DNA of 22,600 bases. Origin: Alphaproteobacteria bacterium. GTDB taxonomy: Bacteria > Pseudomonadota > Alphaproteobacteria > Micavibrionales > Micavibrionaceae. The position numbers and the translations under genes were made by a program. The stretch spans positions 1 through 22,600 of the forward strand of contig JAUILO010000019.1 in NCBI GenBank assembly GCA_030432775.1. Reading direction: 5' to 3'. The notes beneath the pieces were generated by a model. That model made no database searches. It saw only the letters and a program-made list of their open reading frames with translations, and was not told the DNA's origin. Of this stretch, positions 12,965 to 21,031 are shown piece by piece. Every line of letters begins with the position of its first letter. The stretch's first letter is position 1.

Positions 12965-14515
12965 ATGAATTTAATGAAGGCCATAGCAACTGTCGGCGGT
13001 TTAACCGGATTGTCGCGTATTGCCGGTTTTGTCCGGGATATATTAACCGCCAGTATAATGGGTGCAGGGCCTGTGGCGGATGCATTTTTTGTAGCGCTGA
13101 AATTACCAAACTTTTTTCGCCGGGTAACGGCAGAAGGGGCGTTTAGCGTTTCTTTTCTGCCGTTATATACTGAAAATATCGAGCAGGACGGTGAGGATGC
13201 TGCCGCTGCGTTTGCCAGTAATGTGTTTTCAATTATGTTGTGGACATTGCTTGCCGTTACCATTCTGGCGTTATTTGCGATGCCGTGGATTGTGCGTGTT
13301 ATTGCGCCCGGCTTTAGTGATGATCCGCTGCGTTATAGTGCTGCGATTGAGCTGGCGCGTATTACGTTTCCTTATCTTTTATTGATGTCATTAAGCGCGC
13401 TTGCGGGCGGGATACTCAATGCGCATGATCGCTTTGCCCCTTTTGCTGCTGCGCCGATATTATTTAATCTGTCTTTAATTGTCGCACTTCTTAGTGCGGG
13501 TTTGTTTGAAACGGCCGGTCATGCCATGGCTTATGGTGTGCTTGTTGCTGGATTTCTACAATGCGGGTTATTGTTCTTATGCTTAAAGCGTATGAATTTA
13601 TCCGTGCGGCTTGTACGGCCAGTATTTTCCGTCCGAATTAAACGATTGTTCAAATTAATGGGGCCAGGTGTTGTTGGCGCGGGGGTTGTCCATATAAACT
13701 TGTTTGCCGATTTGATCATTGCGTCTTTATTGGATACAGGTTCCATTTCACGTCTTTATTATGCAGATCGTTTAAACCAGCTTCCCCTTGGCATTGTTGG
13801 TATCGCGATCGGTACGGCATTATTGCCGATGTTATCGCGCGCGATTGCCGCTGGTCATAAGGAAGAAGCCAGTTCACTTTTTAATCGTTCGATGGAGATT
13901 TCTTTATTGTTCACGGCGCCAGCGGCGATTGGTTTGTTTGTAATCGCACAGCCTATTATTTCCACATTGTTTGAACATGGAGCTTTTGAACATGCCGATA
14001 CTCTGGTGACATCATCGGTGCTGGCGGCATATGCGATTGGCTTGCCTGCTTATGTGATGGCAAAAGTATTTTCGGCATCGTTCTGGTCGCTGCAAGATAC
14101 CTCAACGCCTGTGAAGATATCGATTATTGCAACCCTGACCAATATAGCGCTGAGCCTTTGTCTTATATTCTATTTTGATATGGGCGTGCGCGGTATTGCT
14201 ATGGCAACGTCTTTTGCGGGCTGGTTGCAATTGGTTATGTTGTGGCGGGCAATTCAGAAGAAGACCGATTTGCGGTTTGATGCAAAGCTAAAGACTAACG
14301 CTGTTAAAATTGTGTGCATATGCGCTGTGTTGTCAGGGGTGCTTATGGGGCTGAATCATTTTGTGTTGGTTTCTTATTTTGCGCAGGCTGAGATTTGGGG
14401 GCGTATTGGCGGGCTTGCTGCTGTGATAGGGATAAGCTTTGCTGTCTATGGCGGTGGTGTGTTGATCACACGGGTGATAACTGCGGATGAGCTGAAAAGA
14501 TATTTGACACGCTAG
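12965..14515 (+). CDS. murJ: MurJ, lipid II flippase
   Basis: A 516-residue polytopic inner-membrane protein of the MurJ/MviN family in the MOP superfamily. It moves lipid II to the outer face of the membrane for peptidoglycan synthesis. The N-terminus is typical: SRIAGFVRDILTASIMGAGP, then DAFFVALKLPNFFRR and EGAFSVSFLPLY. About 14 hydrophobic segments follow, including ADRLNQLPLGIVGIAIGTALLP (the central family signature) and AYAIGLPAYVMAKVFSASFW. The frame is open upstream to a TTG at 12911, but the ATG at 12965 gives the usual MurJ start (MNLMKAIATVGG) and has AAGGA about 10 bases before it. trpS follows after 59 bases on the same strand, so the two are probably co-transcribed. Confidence 0.96.
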   Translation: MNLMKAIATVGGLTGLSRIAGFVRDILTASIMGAGPVADAFFVALKLPNFFRRVTAEGAFSVSFLPLYTENIEQDGEDAAAAFASNVFSIMLWTLLAVTILALFAMPWIVRVIAPGFSDDPLRYSAAIELARITFPYLLLMSLSALAGGILNAHDRFAPFAAAPILFNLSLIVALLSAGLFETAGHAMAYGVLVAGFLQCGLLFLCLKRMNLSVRLVRPVFSVRIKRLFKLMGPGVVGAGVVHINLFADLIIASLLDTGSISRLYYADRLNQLPLGIVGIAIGTALLPMLSRAIAAGHKEEASSLFNRSMEISLLFTAPAAIGLFVIAQPIISTLFEHGAFEHADTLVTSSVLAAYAIGLPAYVMAKVFSASFWSLQDTSTPVKISIIATLTNIALSLCLIFYFDMGVRGIAMATSFAGWLQLVMLWRAIQKKTDLRFDAKLKTNAVKIVCICAVLSGVLMGLNHFVLVSYFAQAEIWGRIGGLAAVIGISFAVYGGGVLITRVITADELKRYLTR

Positions 14516-14574
14516 GCACGGCATGTTTCTTTCTTGATCTACGAAATTAAATCAATCAGGACGAGTAATATATC

Positions 14575-15576
14575 ATGACCAAACGTATTCTTTCATGTAT
14601 GCAGCCAACCGCCCATCTTCATTTGGGTAATTATTTAGGCGCGTTGAAGAATTGGGTGGATTTGCAGAATGACGGCGCGCAGTGTCTATATGGCGTTGTG
14701 GATCTACACGCAATCACTGTGGCATATGACCATACACATTTAAAGCAAGCCACGCGTGAGATCGCAGCGGCATATATTGCTGGCGGTGTTGATCCCTCCA
14801 AATCGACATTATTTGTGCAGTCCTCTGTGCCTGAACATTCACAGTTAATGTGGCTTTTGGGTACAATGACCCAGCTCGGAAAATTAGAGCGTATGACGCA
14901 GTTCAAGGACAAGGCCGGGAAAGATAAAGAGCGTGCCAGTATGGGGCTTTTCTCATATCCGGTATTGATGGCTGCGGATATATTATTATATCAGGCAACG
15001 CATGTGCCGGTTGGCGAAGATCAAAAACAGCATCTTGAGCTTGCGCGCGAAATTGCGAGTACGTTCAATCATCGTTATGATGCCGAGTTTTTCACTGTTC
15101 CGGAGCCTATTATTAAAGGTGAGGGCGCGCGCGTGATGTCATTGCGTGATGGGAACGCCAAGATGAGTAAGTCCGCAGAATCAGATATGAGCCGCATTAA
15201 CCTGACGGATGATCCAGATGCGATCGTGAAGAAGTTCAGGAAAGCTAAAACCGATTCTGAACCGGTTCCGGAAAGCATTGAGAATATGAATTCGCGTCCT
15301 GAGGCCAAGAACTTGATTACGATTTATGCGGTTTTGGCGGAAACAAGCCCCGAAGCGGTGATTAATGAATTTGGCGGGCAAGGTTTTGGTACGTTTAAAG
15401 CGGCGCTGAGTGATCTGGCTGTTGATAAGCTTGCGCCGATAACCAAGCGTATGAATGAACTTATGGGTGATACTGATGAGCTCGATAATATTTTGGCTGC
15501 CGGGGCGCGTTCTGCACGCGAAATTGCTTCACCTGTTCTTGATGAAGTGACAACCATTATGGGCTTTTGGAAATAA
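14575..15576 (+). CDS. trpS: Tryptophanyl-tRNA synthetase
   Basis: A 333-residue class Ic aminoacyl-tRNA synthetase that charges tRNA-Trp. The HIGH-type motif appears as HLHLGNYLGA (14-23), and KMSKS is at 196-200. Asp in DLHAIT and the MAADILLYQATHVPVGEDQKQHLELAREIA segment are characteristic of the family. Length is normal. One oddity: the segment before the HIGH motif reads SCMQPTAHLHLGN, where almost all TrpS proteins I know have SGxQP(S/T)GxxxxGN, so two usually invariant glycines appear as Cys and Ala. The ATG at 14575 follows a CAGGACGAG site. It follows murJ, an arrangement seen in other alphaproteobacteria. Confidence 0.96.
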   Translation: MTKRILSCMQPTAHLHLGNYLGALKNWVDLQNDGAQCLYGVVDLHAITVAYDHTHLKQATREIAAAYIAGGVDPSKSTLFVQSSVPEHSQLMWLLGTMTQLGKLERMTQFKDKAGKDKERASMGLFSYPVLMAADILLYQATHVPVGEDQKQHLELAREIASTFNHRYDAEFFTVPEPIIKGEGARVMSLRDGNAKMSKSAESDMSRINLTDDPDAIVKKFRKAKTDSEPVPESIENMNSRPEAKNLITIYAVLAETSPEAVINEFGGQGFGTFKAALSDLAVDKLAPITKRMNELMGDTDELDNILAAGARSAREIASPVLDEVTTIMGFWK

Positions 15577-15587
15577 GCACTATTTGG

Positions 15588-15617
15588 TTGACATAATTAC
15601 TGTAAATACCATATGTA
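15588..15617 (+). promoter_or_regulatory. Candidate sigma-70 promoter
   Basis: A perfect TTGACA (15588-15593) is followed after 18 bases by TATGTA (15612-15617). It lies just after the trpS stop and would give the next gene an untranslated leader of about 120 bases. The -10 is weak. Confidence 0.35.
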
Positions 15618-15742
15618 ATGGACGTGTTTTCGGGCGGTTGATCCGGCCATTGGTATAGCTGCGTATCTATTTGTGAGCTTTACACATGGTTGTAAGGAAT
15701 TTTAACTTTCTTTAATTTATTTTGAGTGTGTGAAAATAAGTA

Positions 15743-16855
15743 ATGATTAATAATGAACAACAGATAATCGAGCTAACTATAACGCAGGCTTTTGCAAATC
15801 AAGCTGCGGGTCTTATGGCGTCAAATAAGGAAAATATTGCGCAGGCTATAGATGCCGCTATATTCGAGGGCAGCGATATATTGTCTTTTCCTATGATGTC
15901 TTTGGCTGGTGGCGATTTAACGCAGCCGCCGTCTGTTGTTGATAATAAGGCCGTTGTTTTGCAACTGGAATCTATTGCCGAATACGCGTCTTATATGGAT
16001 CCTAACCTTATTATTTCTATCGGGCATGCTTGGTCTATTCCTCATTCAGAACTGGGTTTGAAGGATACGGATAATGGTTTGTTGCGCACGGCCGATAATG
16101 AAATCTCCGCAGTCTTTAATGTTCAGTCTATTATTTCTCGTGGCCGTGTATATGCGATGACGGTACAAGGGAACCATGATAAGGCCGGTACGGTCTATAG
16201 CGAGTGGCAATTTGAAACGCTTCATAAGGTCGGCGGACAGAACGAAACAATCGAGATTCCTTTGGGCGATAGCCATAACCGTACAGGTTTGTTTGGCCGT
16301 CCTGTATTGCATGTGACCAATGGCGATATTGGCATTAATCTGGCGCAGCTTATAGGCGCGGATAAAAATGTGTATTTTGACAGGATTAATCGTTTTAATG
16401 AAAACATGTTCGGATCACTGCGTAAGACCGAAGGGTATTACAGCGATTATGTCGGTAGTGGCGAGGGGCTTGTGCTGTTAGCGCCAAATGTAGCGCCGGC
16501 AAATGATGAAGATCTTATAGAGCAGCATAAAGTGAATGAAGCCATTTCACAACATGCATGCCTTGTTGTAGATACGCAAGGTTCTAAAATACGTCTTGAT
16601 GATCAAAGGTTAAGTGGTGTATATCACGGCGCGTCTTCACTGGCGCAGCATGGGGAGATTATCACGCTATATGCGGATATGTCATCACAAGGCCTGACAA
16701 CAACTACTCATACCGTGCGTGTGCTGGCTGCTCCTGCATCAACGCAAGATTACGCACATGCCGATTTGCCGCATAACTTTGTTGTGCCGCGTAATAATAT
16801 TGTTCCATTTTTGCCATCCGGTGGCTTGAGAACGCCGAGCCTGACCAAAGTATAG
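15743..16855 (+). CDS. Nitrilase-fold protein resembling the NAD+ synthetase glutaminase domain, apparently inactive
   Basis: A 370-residue protein, probably cytoplasmic. Its order of segments follows the CN-hydrolase (nitrilase) domain of glutamine-dependent NAD+ synthetase: GSDILSFPMMSLAGGDL (43-59), LIISIGHAW (89-97), FNVQSIISRGRVYAMT (125-140), a region near VYSEWQFET, GRPVLHV...GDIGINLAQLIGAD (185-207), EGLVLLAPNVAP (241-252), and YHGASSLAQHGEIITLYAD (294-312). The residues that would form the Glu-Lys-Cys triad are not in place. FPE reads FPM (M51), the Lys aligns to G143 by eye, and the only cysteine, C273, is not at the nucleophile site. The ATP-pyrophosphatase domain is absent. No Shine-Dalgarno is visible before ATG 15743. 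I infer a pseudo-enzyme; homology is seen only by motif order. Confidence 0.75.
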   Translation: MINNEQQIIELTITQAFANQAAGLMASNKENIAQAIDAAIFEGSDILSFPMMSLAGGDLTQPPSVVDNKAVVLQLESIAEYASYMDPNLIISIGHAWSIPHSELGLKDTDNGLLRTADNEISAVFNVQSIISRGRVYAMTVQGNHDKAGTVYSEWQFETLHKVGGQNETIEIPLGDSHNRTGLFGRPVLHVTNGDIGINLAQLIGADKNVYFDRINRFNENMFGSLRKTEGYYSDYVGSGEGLVLLAPNVAPANDEDLIEQHKVNEAISQHACLVVDTQGSKIRLDDQRLSGVYHGASSLAQHGEIITLYADMSSQGLTTTTHTVRVLAAPASTQDYAHADLPHNFVVPRNNIVPFLPSGGLRTPSLTKV

Positions 16856-16996
16856 AGCCTTTATATATTTGCCTGCCGGCGAATAGATCCAGCGATGGGA
16901 CTTGTTTTGTCTTTTGTGATAGTTAATTGGCTCGTGTGAAGTTATTATTATATCTTCGCATCATAAATTTTCTGAAATTTGCGTATCCGGGGTAAA

Positions 16997-17018
16997 TCTT
17001 CTGGAATTCTTCTGGAAT
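16997..17018. repeat. Exact 11-bp tandem repeat in a promoter-like gap
   Basis: TCTTCTGGAAT occurs twice in tandem (16997-17007 and 17008-17018), a period of one helical turn. A degenerate copy, TTTTCTGAAAT, lies at 16968-16978. The gap of 268 bases (16856-17123) holds no gene I can see. The repeats lie about 105 bases before the next start codon. Confidence 0.6.
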
Positions 17019-17123
17019 AGAGTGGATGTAGGAATAAACTAGTGGAACAAATATGAACAAAGACTTTGTTTTTTCCTGTCAGCGTGGCATCATGGCATGA
17101 AGATCATGAGGTAGTTTAGGTCT

Positions 17124-17789
17124 ATGCGACTATTTTACATTTTTATATTTTGTTTTGCTTTTACTCTTGCCAGCGCACACAGTGCTAAGGCGGATGTTTA
17201 TGTGTGGCAAGATGCCCAGACAGGACTGGTTTTGTCTTATCCTGATACGTGGAGCATCGTCAGTAATAATTCCCCTGATGATATTTTGACAATTCATGCG
17301 CCATCCGGACGCGCACATGCCATGTGCCGTGCCCGTGTTCGCAATGACGAACGCTTTTTGATTTACCCAACACGCTTTTCTGAATCCGTTCAGGAAGTGG
17401 CATATAACACGCAGTTCTGGGATTACTATTTCAGAGAGTTTACAGGTCCTGATTTCAAATTGATCAAAAATGGTTCGGGTTTAGGGCGTGCATTTGCAGG
17501 ATATGCTATTGCTGAATATACAAGCGCTGTTCCAGGGCCGGAGATGATGCGCCGGGGCCTTGCATTTGCGGGTAATTATAATGGTCAGTTATTCATTCTT
17601 GAATGTTCGTCGCATAAAGACGCATTTGGTGAATGGAAAGGTCCATTTTTAAGTGTTGCGGATTCAGTTGAGATGCCTAAAGCCTACCATGAGTTTATGA
17701 CCGGCGATTACAGAAACTTTCTAAATGAGAACAACGTGCCTTTACTTCGTTTCAAAGGCACAACGTCGACCCAAAGAAAGAAATACTAA
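17124..17789 (+). CDS. Secreted hypothetical protein
   Basis: A 221-residue protein that I do not recognise. The first 23 residues are a standard signal peptide: a hydrophobic stretch from LFYIFIF, then ASAHSAKA before DVYVW, with cleavage expected near residue 23. The mature part begins with an aromatic segment, GLVLSYPDTWSIVSNN, which resembles the beta-rich start of PsbP/DcrB-type periplasmic domains, but this is only a resemblance. Two cysteines, C68 (AMCRARV) and the one in FILECSSHK, could form a disulfide in the periplasm. The last 15 residues are basic. The start follows a weak GAGG/TTAGG. It appears to be transcribed alone, with repeats upstream and a weak hairpin downstream. Confidence 0.8.
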   Translation: MRLFYIFIFCFAFTLASAHSAKADVYVWQDAQTGLVLSYPDTWSIVSNNSPDDILTIHAPSGRAHAMCRARVRNDERFLIYPTRFSESVQEVAYNTQFWDYYFREFTGPDFKLIKNGSGLGRAFAGYAIAEYTSAVPGPEMMRRGLAFAGNYNGQLFILECSSHKDAFGEWKGPFLSVADSVEMPKAYHEFMTGDYRNFLNENNVPLLRFKGTTSTQRKKY

Positions 17790-17818
17790 TCCATATTTGT
17801 GTAAGCGCAGGCCATAAA

Positions 17819-17839
17819 ATCATCATGATGGTGTTTTTT
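17819..17839 (+). terminator. Weak candidate terminator
   Basis: ATCAT (17819-17823) can pair with ATGGT (17828-17832, one G-T pair) around a CATG loop, followed by G and a run of six T. The stem is short, so the call rests mainly on the T-run and on its place 30 bases after the stop at 17789. Confidence 0.35.
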
Positions 17840-17994
17840 GCGTGGGCTGCTCTGGTTTGATGGCTTTGAAGAGACAAAATTGTGCTTTTTCAAATAAGTA
17901 TTTATTTTTCCTGTCTGGGCATATACTCTGCCTTTTATTGCGGCATCGCTATGATACTAGATGAATGATTTTGCGTAAGTGATTGTAAATTAAT

Positions 17995-18924
17995 ATGGAT
18001 ATCTATCTCCCTATAGCTGAAATGACTGTCTCGGTCGAGACGATATTTTTGCTGGGTACGTTTGTTGGGTTTTTATCCGGTGTCTTTGGTGTTGGGGGCG
18101 GCTTTTTGACCACACCGTTTCTTATATTTATGGGTGTACCGCCGGCGATTGCGGTGGGAACACAGGCTAATCAGCTTGTGGCTTCGAGTGCGTCCGGATT
18201 TATGGGGTATTGGAAGAAGGGCAATGTTGACGTCAAAATGGCCGGCATCATGTTGATCGGCAGTTTTCTTGGTACTTTATTTGGTGTTTTATTATTCCGT
18301 TTGCTTCAGCATTTGGGGCAGATCGATCTTGTTATTCCAGTATTGTATGTCTTGATTTTAGGCAGTATGGGCTCGCTGATGTTGTATGAAAGTCTGGGGT
18401 CTTTGCTGCGTAAGAAAAAGCCGCAAACAGCCGAGAAGCCTAAATTATATCGTCATCCATTTTTTCAGATGTTGCCTTATAAGATGCGGTTTGAACGCTC
18501 GCGTATTTATGTCAGTGCGTTATTGCCCGGCGCTATGGGCTTTCTGGGTGGCTTGTTTGTGTCGGTGCTTGGTATTGGCGGCGGATTTTTGATGGTTCCG
18601 GCTATGATTTATATTCTGGGCATGCCAACGATTTTGGTCGCGGGCACCTCATTATTCCAGATTATGCTGTCTTCGATATTTACCACCGTTCTGCAGGCCG
18701 TGACCAACCATACGGTTGATATGGTGCTGGCGGCTCTTTTAATCTCGGGCGGTGTTATCGGTGCGCAGTTTGGCGTGCGGGCTTCGCGCCATATTAAAGG
18801 TGTTCATGCGCGTGTGATTCTTGCGAGCATATTGCTGATTATCGCTTTTAAGCTTACTGGAGATCTGCTTATCCCCCCACGCGAGCTATACACGCTGGAG
18901 ATCAAAGTGGAAGGTCAGGTGTGA
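17995..18924 (+). CDS. TSUP (TauE/SafE) family membrane permease
   Basis: A 309-residue polytopic inner-membrane protein of the TSUP family, which exports or imports small sulfur or organic anions such as sulfite. The two family half-repeats are clear: GFLSGVFGVGGGFLTTP (25-41) and LGGLFVSVLGIGGGFLMVP (about 184-202). Each has the GxGGGF(L) motif near the start of a half. About eight hydrophobic segments surround a basic cytoplasmic loop (RKKKPQTAEKPK, near residue 140). The substrate cannot be read from sequence. It overlaps or abuts the TIGR02186 gene, a pairing that recurs in alphaproteobacteria and suggests one functional unit. The ATG at 17995 lacks a good ribosome binding site; an ATG at 18022 is an alternative. 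Confidence 0.92.
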   Translation: MDIYLPIAEMTVSVETIFLLGTFVGFLSGVFGVGGGFLTTPFLIFMGVPPAIAVGTQANQLVASSASGFMGYWKKGNVDVKMAGIMLIGSFLGTLFGVLLFRLLQHLGQIDLVIPVLYVLILGSMGSLMLYESLGSLLRKKKPQTAEKPKLYRHPFFQMLPYKMRFERSRIYVSALLPGAMGFLGGLFVSVLGIGGGFLMVPAMIYILGMPTILVAGTSLFQIMLSSIFTTVLQAVTNHTVDMVLAALLISGGVIGAQFGVRASRHIKGVHARVILASILLIIAFKLTGDLLIPPRELYTLEIKVEGQV

Positions 18925-19727
18925 TCATGGTTCGGCTTTATCGAAGGTATAAGGTTTTATCCTGTCTGGTTTTTGCGGTGCTGTGTGTTGTAACGGTTTT
19001 GTCTTTGACGGTGAGCCGTTCTGCTTCGGCGCAGCTTACTGCGCCTGCGCCAGATTTGCTGACGATTGATATGTCTTCTAATCAGGTGGGTATTACAACA
19101 GGTTTTAGCGGCGCGAGTTTTTCCGTGTTCGGGATGAACCAGATAGAGGGTGATGTTGCCATTATTGTTGAAGGACCGCCGCGCTCATTGGTGGTGCGGC
19201 GTAAAGATAATGTTGCCGGACTTTGGATGAACAGGCAAAGCGTGCGTTTTATCAATATCCCGATTTATTATGATTTGGCGCTATCTACGCCTTCATTATC
19301 AATGGCGCAGCGCCCAATGCTTGAAAAATACCATATCGGTCTTGATGTGTTAAAACTTGAATATCGCGGTAAACATGATAAGCAAAGCATTAATAGCTTT
19401 AGGGAAGCTTTGGTGCGTAACAAGCAATTGCAGGGTGTTTTCTCACTCGAACCACGTAAGATCGAGTTTTTGAACAAGCATTTCTTCAGGGCAGATTTCT
19501 CTGTGCCCCCCAATGTGCCGACCGGCAATTACAGGGTGAGGGCATTTTTATTTGAAAATGGCGTATTACTGGATCAACAGGAAAAACAGTTGAAGGTTGC
19601 GCAAGTTGGTTTTAGCGCGACTATACTGGGTTTTGCGTATAACCAGTCTTTTTTATACGCTATAAGTTGTATACTTATGGCGCTGATTGCTGGTTTAGGC
19701 GCGTATTTCATTATGAGACGCGGCTAG
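18921..19727 (+). CDS. TIGR02186 / Alph_Pro_TM family envelope protein
   Basis: A 268-residue protein of the alphaproteobacterial TIGR02186 family, whose molecular role is not known. An N-terminal signal segment ends near SASA (about residue 37). The periplasmic domain begins LTIDMSSNQVGITTGFSGASFSVFG and contains the family-like VAIIVEGPPRSLVVRRKDNVAGLWMN. A C-terminal membrane helix (about 245-264) ends in RRG, so the topology is a large periplasmic domain anchored at the C-terminus. The start is either GTG at 18921, overlapping the TSUP stop by four bases, or ATG at 18927; both have a GG-rich site at a suitable distance. The overlap implies translational coupling with the permease, and I infer an accessory role for that transporter. 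Confidence 0.9.
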   Translation: MIMVRLYRRYKVLSCLVFAVLCVVTVLSLTVSRSASAQLTAPAPDLLTIDMSSNQVGITTGFSGASFSVFGMNQIEGDVAIIVEGPPRSLVVRRKDNVAGLWMNRQSVRFINIPIYYDLALSTPSLSMAQRPMLEKYHIGLDVLKLEYRGKHDKQSINSFREALVRNKQLQGVFSLEPRKIEFLNKHFFRADFSVPPNVPTGNYRVRAFLFENGVLLDQQEKQLKVAQVGFSATILGFAYNQSFLYAISCILMALIAGLGAYFIMRRG

Positions 19728-19734
19728 AAAGGTC

Positions 19735-19740
19735 AAGGAG
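19735..19740 (+). promoter_or_regulatory. Ribosome binding site of the universal stress protein gene
   Basis: AAGGAG lies 6 bases before the ATG at 19747. This favours that ATG over the in-frame TTG at 19741, which immediately abuts the site. Confidence 0.65.
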
Positions 19741-19746
19741 TTGAAT

Positions 19747-20292
19747 ATGACAGATGAGACCGAGATTATAGACCTTGAAGAAGTAGAAGTTGTAGAGGAT
19801 GTCAATCGCTACAAGCATTCTTTATTCTTGGTGGTTGCTGATGAGAGTGATGGTTTTGATATTGCTCTGCGCCATGCCGCCCAAGCGGCCAAAGCCAGTG
19901 ACGGGCATATTGGTATTTTGTTTGTGATGAATATCAAGGACTTCCAGCATTGGGGCGGTGTTGAGAATATTATGCGCGAAGAACAGCGCAGCCATGCTGA
20001 AAAGTTCTTGCGTAGCGTTGCTAAAAAAGTGAACGATTTGAATGGTTTATTCCCTTCTTTTTATGTGCGGGAAGGTACAAAGGTCGAAGAGATTATCAAG
20101 CTGATCGAAGAAGATAACAGGGTGCAATCCATTGTGCTTGCAGCAGGCTCCGGTAAGTCCGGTCAGGATAAGTTAATTTCGTATTTCCTTGATAAAGGTT
20201 TGTCTAATTTGACCGTACCGATGGTTATTGTGCCCGAGCATCTGGATACAGACCAGATTGACTCGATTACCAGTACGTATAAATCAGCATAA
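19747..20292 (+). CDS. Universal stress protein (UspA) family
   Basis: A 181-residue cytoplasmic protein with an extra acidic N-terminal tail of about 20 residues before the Usp domain. The domain begins KHSLFLVVADESDGFDIALRHAAQAAKA and continues through GHIGILFVMNI. It ends with SIVLAAGSGKSGQDKLISYF then LTVPMVIVPE. That last segment corresponds to the ATP-binding loop of the family, but the usual G-2x-G-9x-G(S/T) pattern is not clean, so nucleotide binding is uncertain. The gene follows the TIGR02186 gene after 19 bases and is likely in the same transcript. In several alphaproteobacteria a Usp gene precedes nfu, as here. Confidence 0.88.
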   Translation: MTDETEIIDLEEVEVVEDVNRYKHSLFLVVADESDGFDIALRHAAQAAKASDGHIGILFVMNIKDFQHWGGVENIMREEQRSHAEKFLRSVAKKVNDLNGLFPSFYVREGTKVEEIIKLIEEDNRVQSIVLAAGSGKSGQDKLISYFLDKGLSNLTVPMVIVPEHLDTDQIDSITSTYKSA

Positions 20293-20325
20293 ATATTGCT
20301 TTTTACGTTTTTCTGCCCTAATTAA

Positions 20326-20355
20326 GTGACAGATATATGCATGAGCCATTATAGA
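20326..20355 (+). promoter_or_regulatory. Candidate promoter of the nfu gene
   Basis: GTGACA (20326-20331), 18 bases, then TATAGA (20350-20355) sits 26 bases before the ATG at 20382. It is a fair but imperfect sigma-70 match in the short gap after the stress protein gene. I see no IscR-like site. Confidence 0.35.
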
Positions 20356-20381
20356 TACAGTCATAAAGGGATTTTTGATTA

Positions 20382-20957
20382 ATGTTTATTGAATTTGAAG
20401 AAACTCCAAATCCAAATACTTTGAAATTTATGCCGGGTCAGACCGTCATAGAAGACGGCGTTCGTGATTATAAGACTGTGGAAGATGCGATTTATTCGCC
20501 ACTGGCAAGAGCTGTGTTTGTGCTGGATGGTGTGAACGGCGTTTTCCTTGGTTCTGATTTTGTATCTGTGACGAAGGATGCCATTCAGGATTGGGATTTG
20601 TTAAAACCGCGTGTTATGGCTGTGGTGATGGAGCATTTTTCTTCGGGGCAGGCTATTTTATCCGAACCTGAATCTGTTAAGGCACAGGGCGGCAGCACTT
20701 CAAATGATTTACTTGATGAGATCAGCAAGCAGATTGTCGAGTTGCTTGACCAGCGTGTTAAGCCTGCTGTGGCTATGGATGGCGGTAATATCGAGTTTGT
20801 CAGTTTTGACGATGGCATCGTGTATTTGCGTTTGGAAGGGGCATGTGCGGGCTGCCCGAGTTCTACTGTAACCCTTAAAATGGGTATCGAGAATATGCTG
20901 AAACATTACGTGCCGGAAATTATTCGCGTTGAAGCTGTTAATCCGTTTGATTATTAA
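20382..20957 (+). CDS. Nfu-type iron-sulfur cluster carrier protein
   Basis: A 191-residue protein with two domains. The N-terminal Nfu_N domain (1 to about 88) starts with the typical EETPNPNTLKFMPGQ and continues through SPLARAVFVLDGVNGVFLG. The C-terminal NifU-like domain (about 113-185) contains RVKPAVAMDGGNIEF and the cluster-binding CAGC (C155, C158) followed by PSSTVTLKMGIE. Such proteins carry 4Fe-4S clusters to target enzymes in the cytoplasm; the mitochondrial relative is NFU1. The length and domain order are standard for alphaproteobacteria. The ATG at 20382 has AAAGGGA about 10 bases upstream. It converges with the deacetylase-like gene. Confidence 0.95.
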   Translation: MFIEFEETPNPNTLKFMPGQTVIEDGVRDYKTVEDAIYSPLARAVFVLDGVNGVFLGSDFVSVTKDAIQDWDLLKPRVMAVVMEHFSSGQAILSEPESVKAQGGSTSNDLLDEISKQIVELLDQRVKPAVAMDGGNIEFVSFDDGIVYLRLEGACAGCPSSTVTLKMGIENMLKHYVPEIIRVEAVNPFDY

Positions 20958-20972
20958 GGCTTATTCTTTGCT

Positions 20973-21004
20973 GCCCACTAATATGACTTCTAGTATTATT
21001 GGGC
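20973..21004. terminator. Candidate bidirectional terminator between convergent genes
   Basis: GCCCA-C-TAATA (20973-20983) pairs with TATTA-T-TGGGC (20994-21004), a 10-bp stem with one mismatch around a 10-base loop. Flanking sequence is only moderately T-rich. The position between the stops at 20957 and 21032 fits. Confidence 0.45.
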
Positions 21005-21031
21005 GTTGGGTTTCTTGGTTGTTATAAGATT

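Noticed and set aside
17045..17058. GAAC-N6-GAAC upstream of the secreted protein, similar to a LexA box.
   Set aside because: The spacer is 6, not 7 bases, and no damage-related gene follows.
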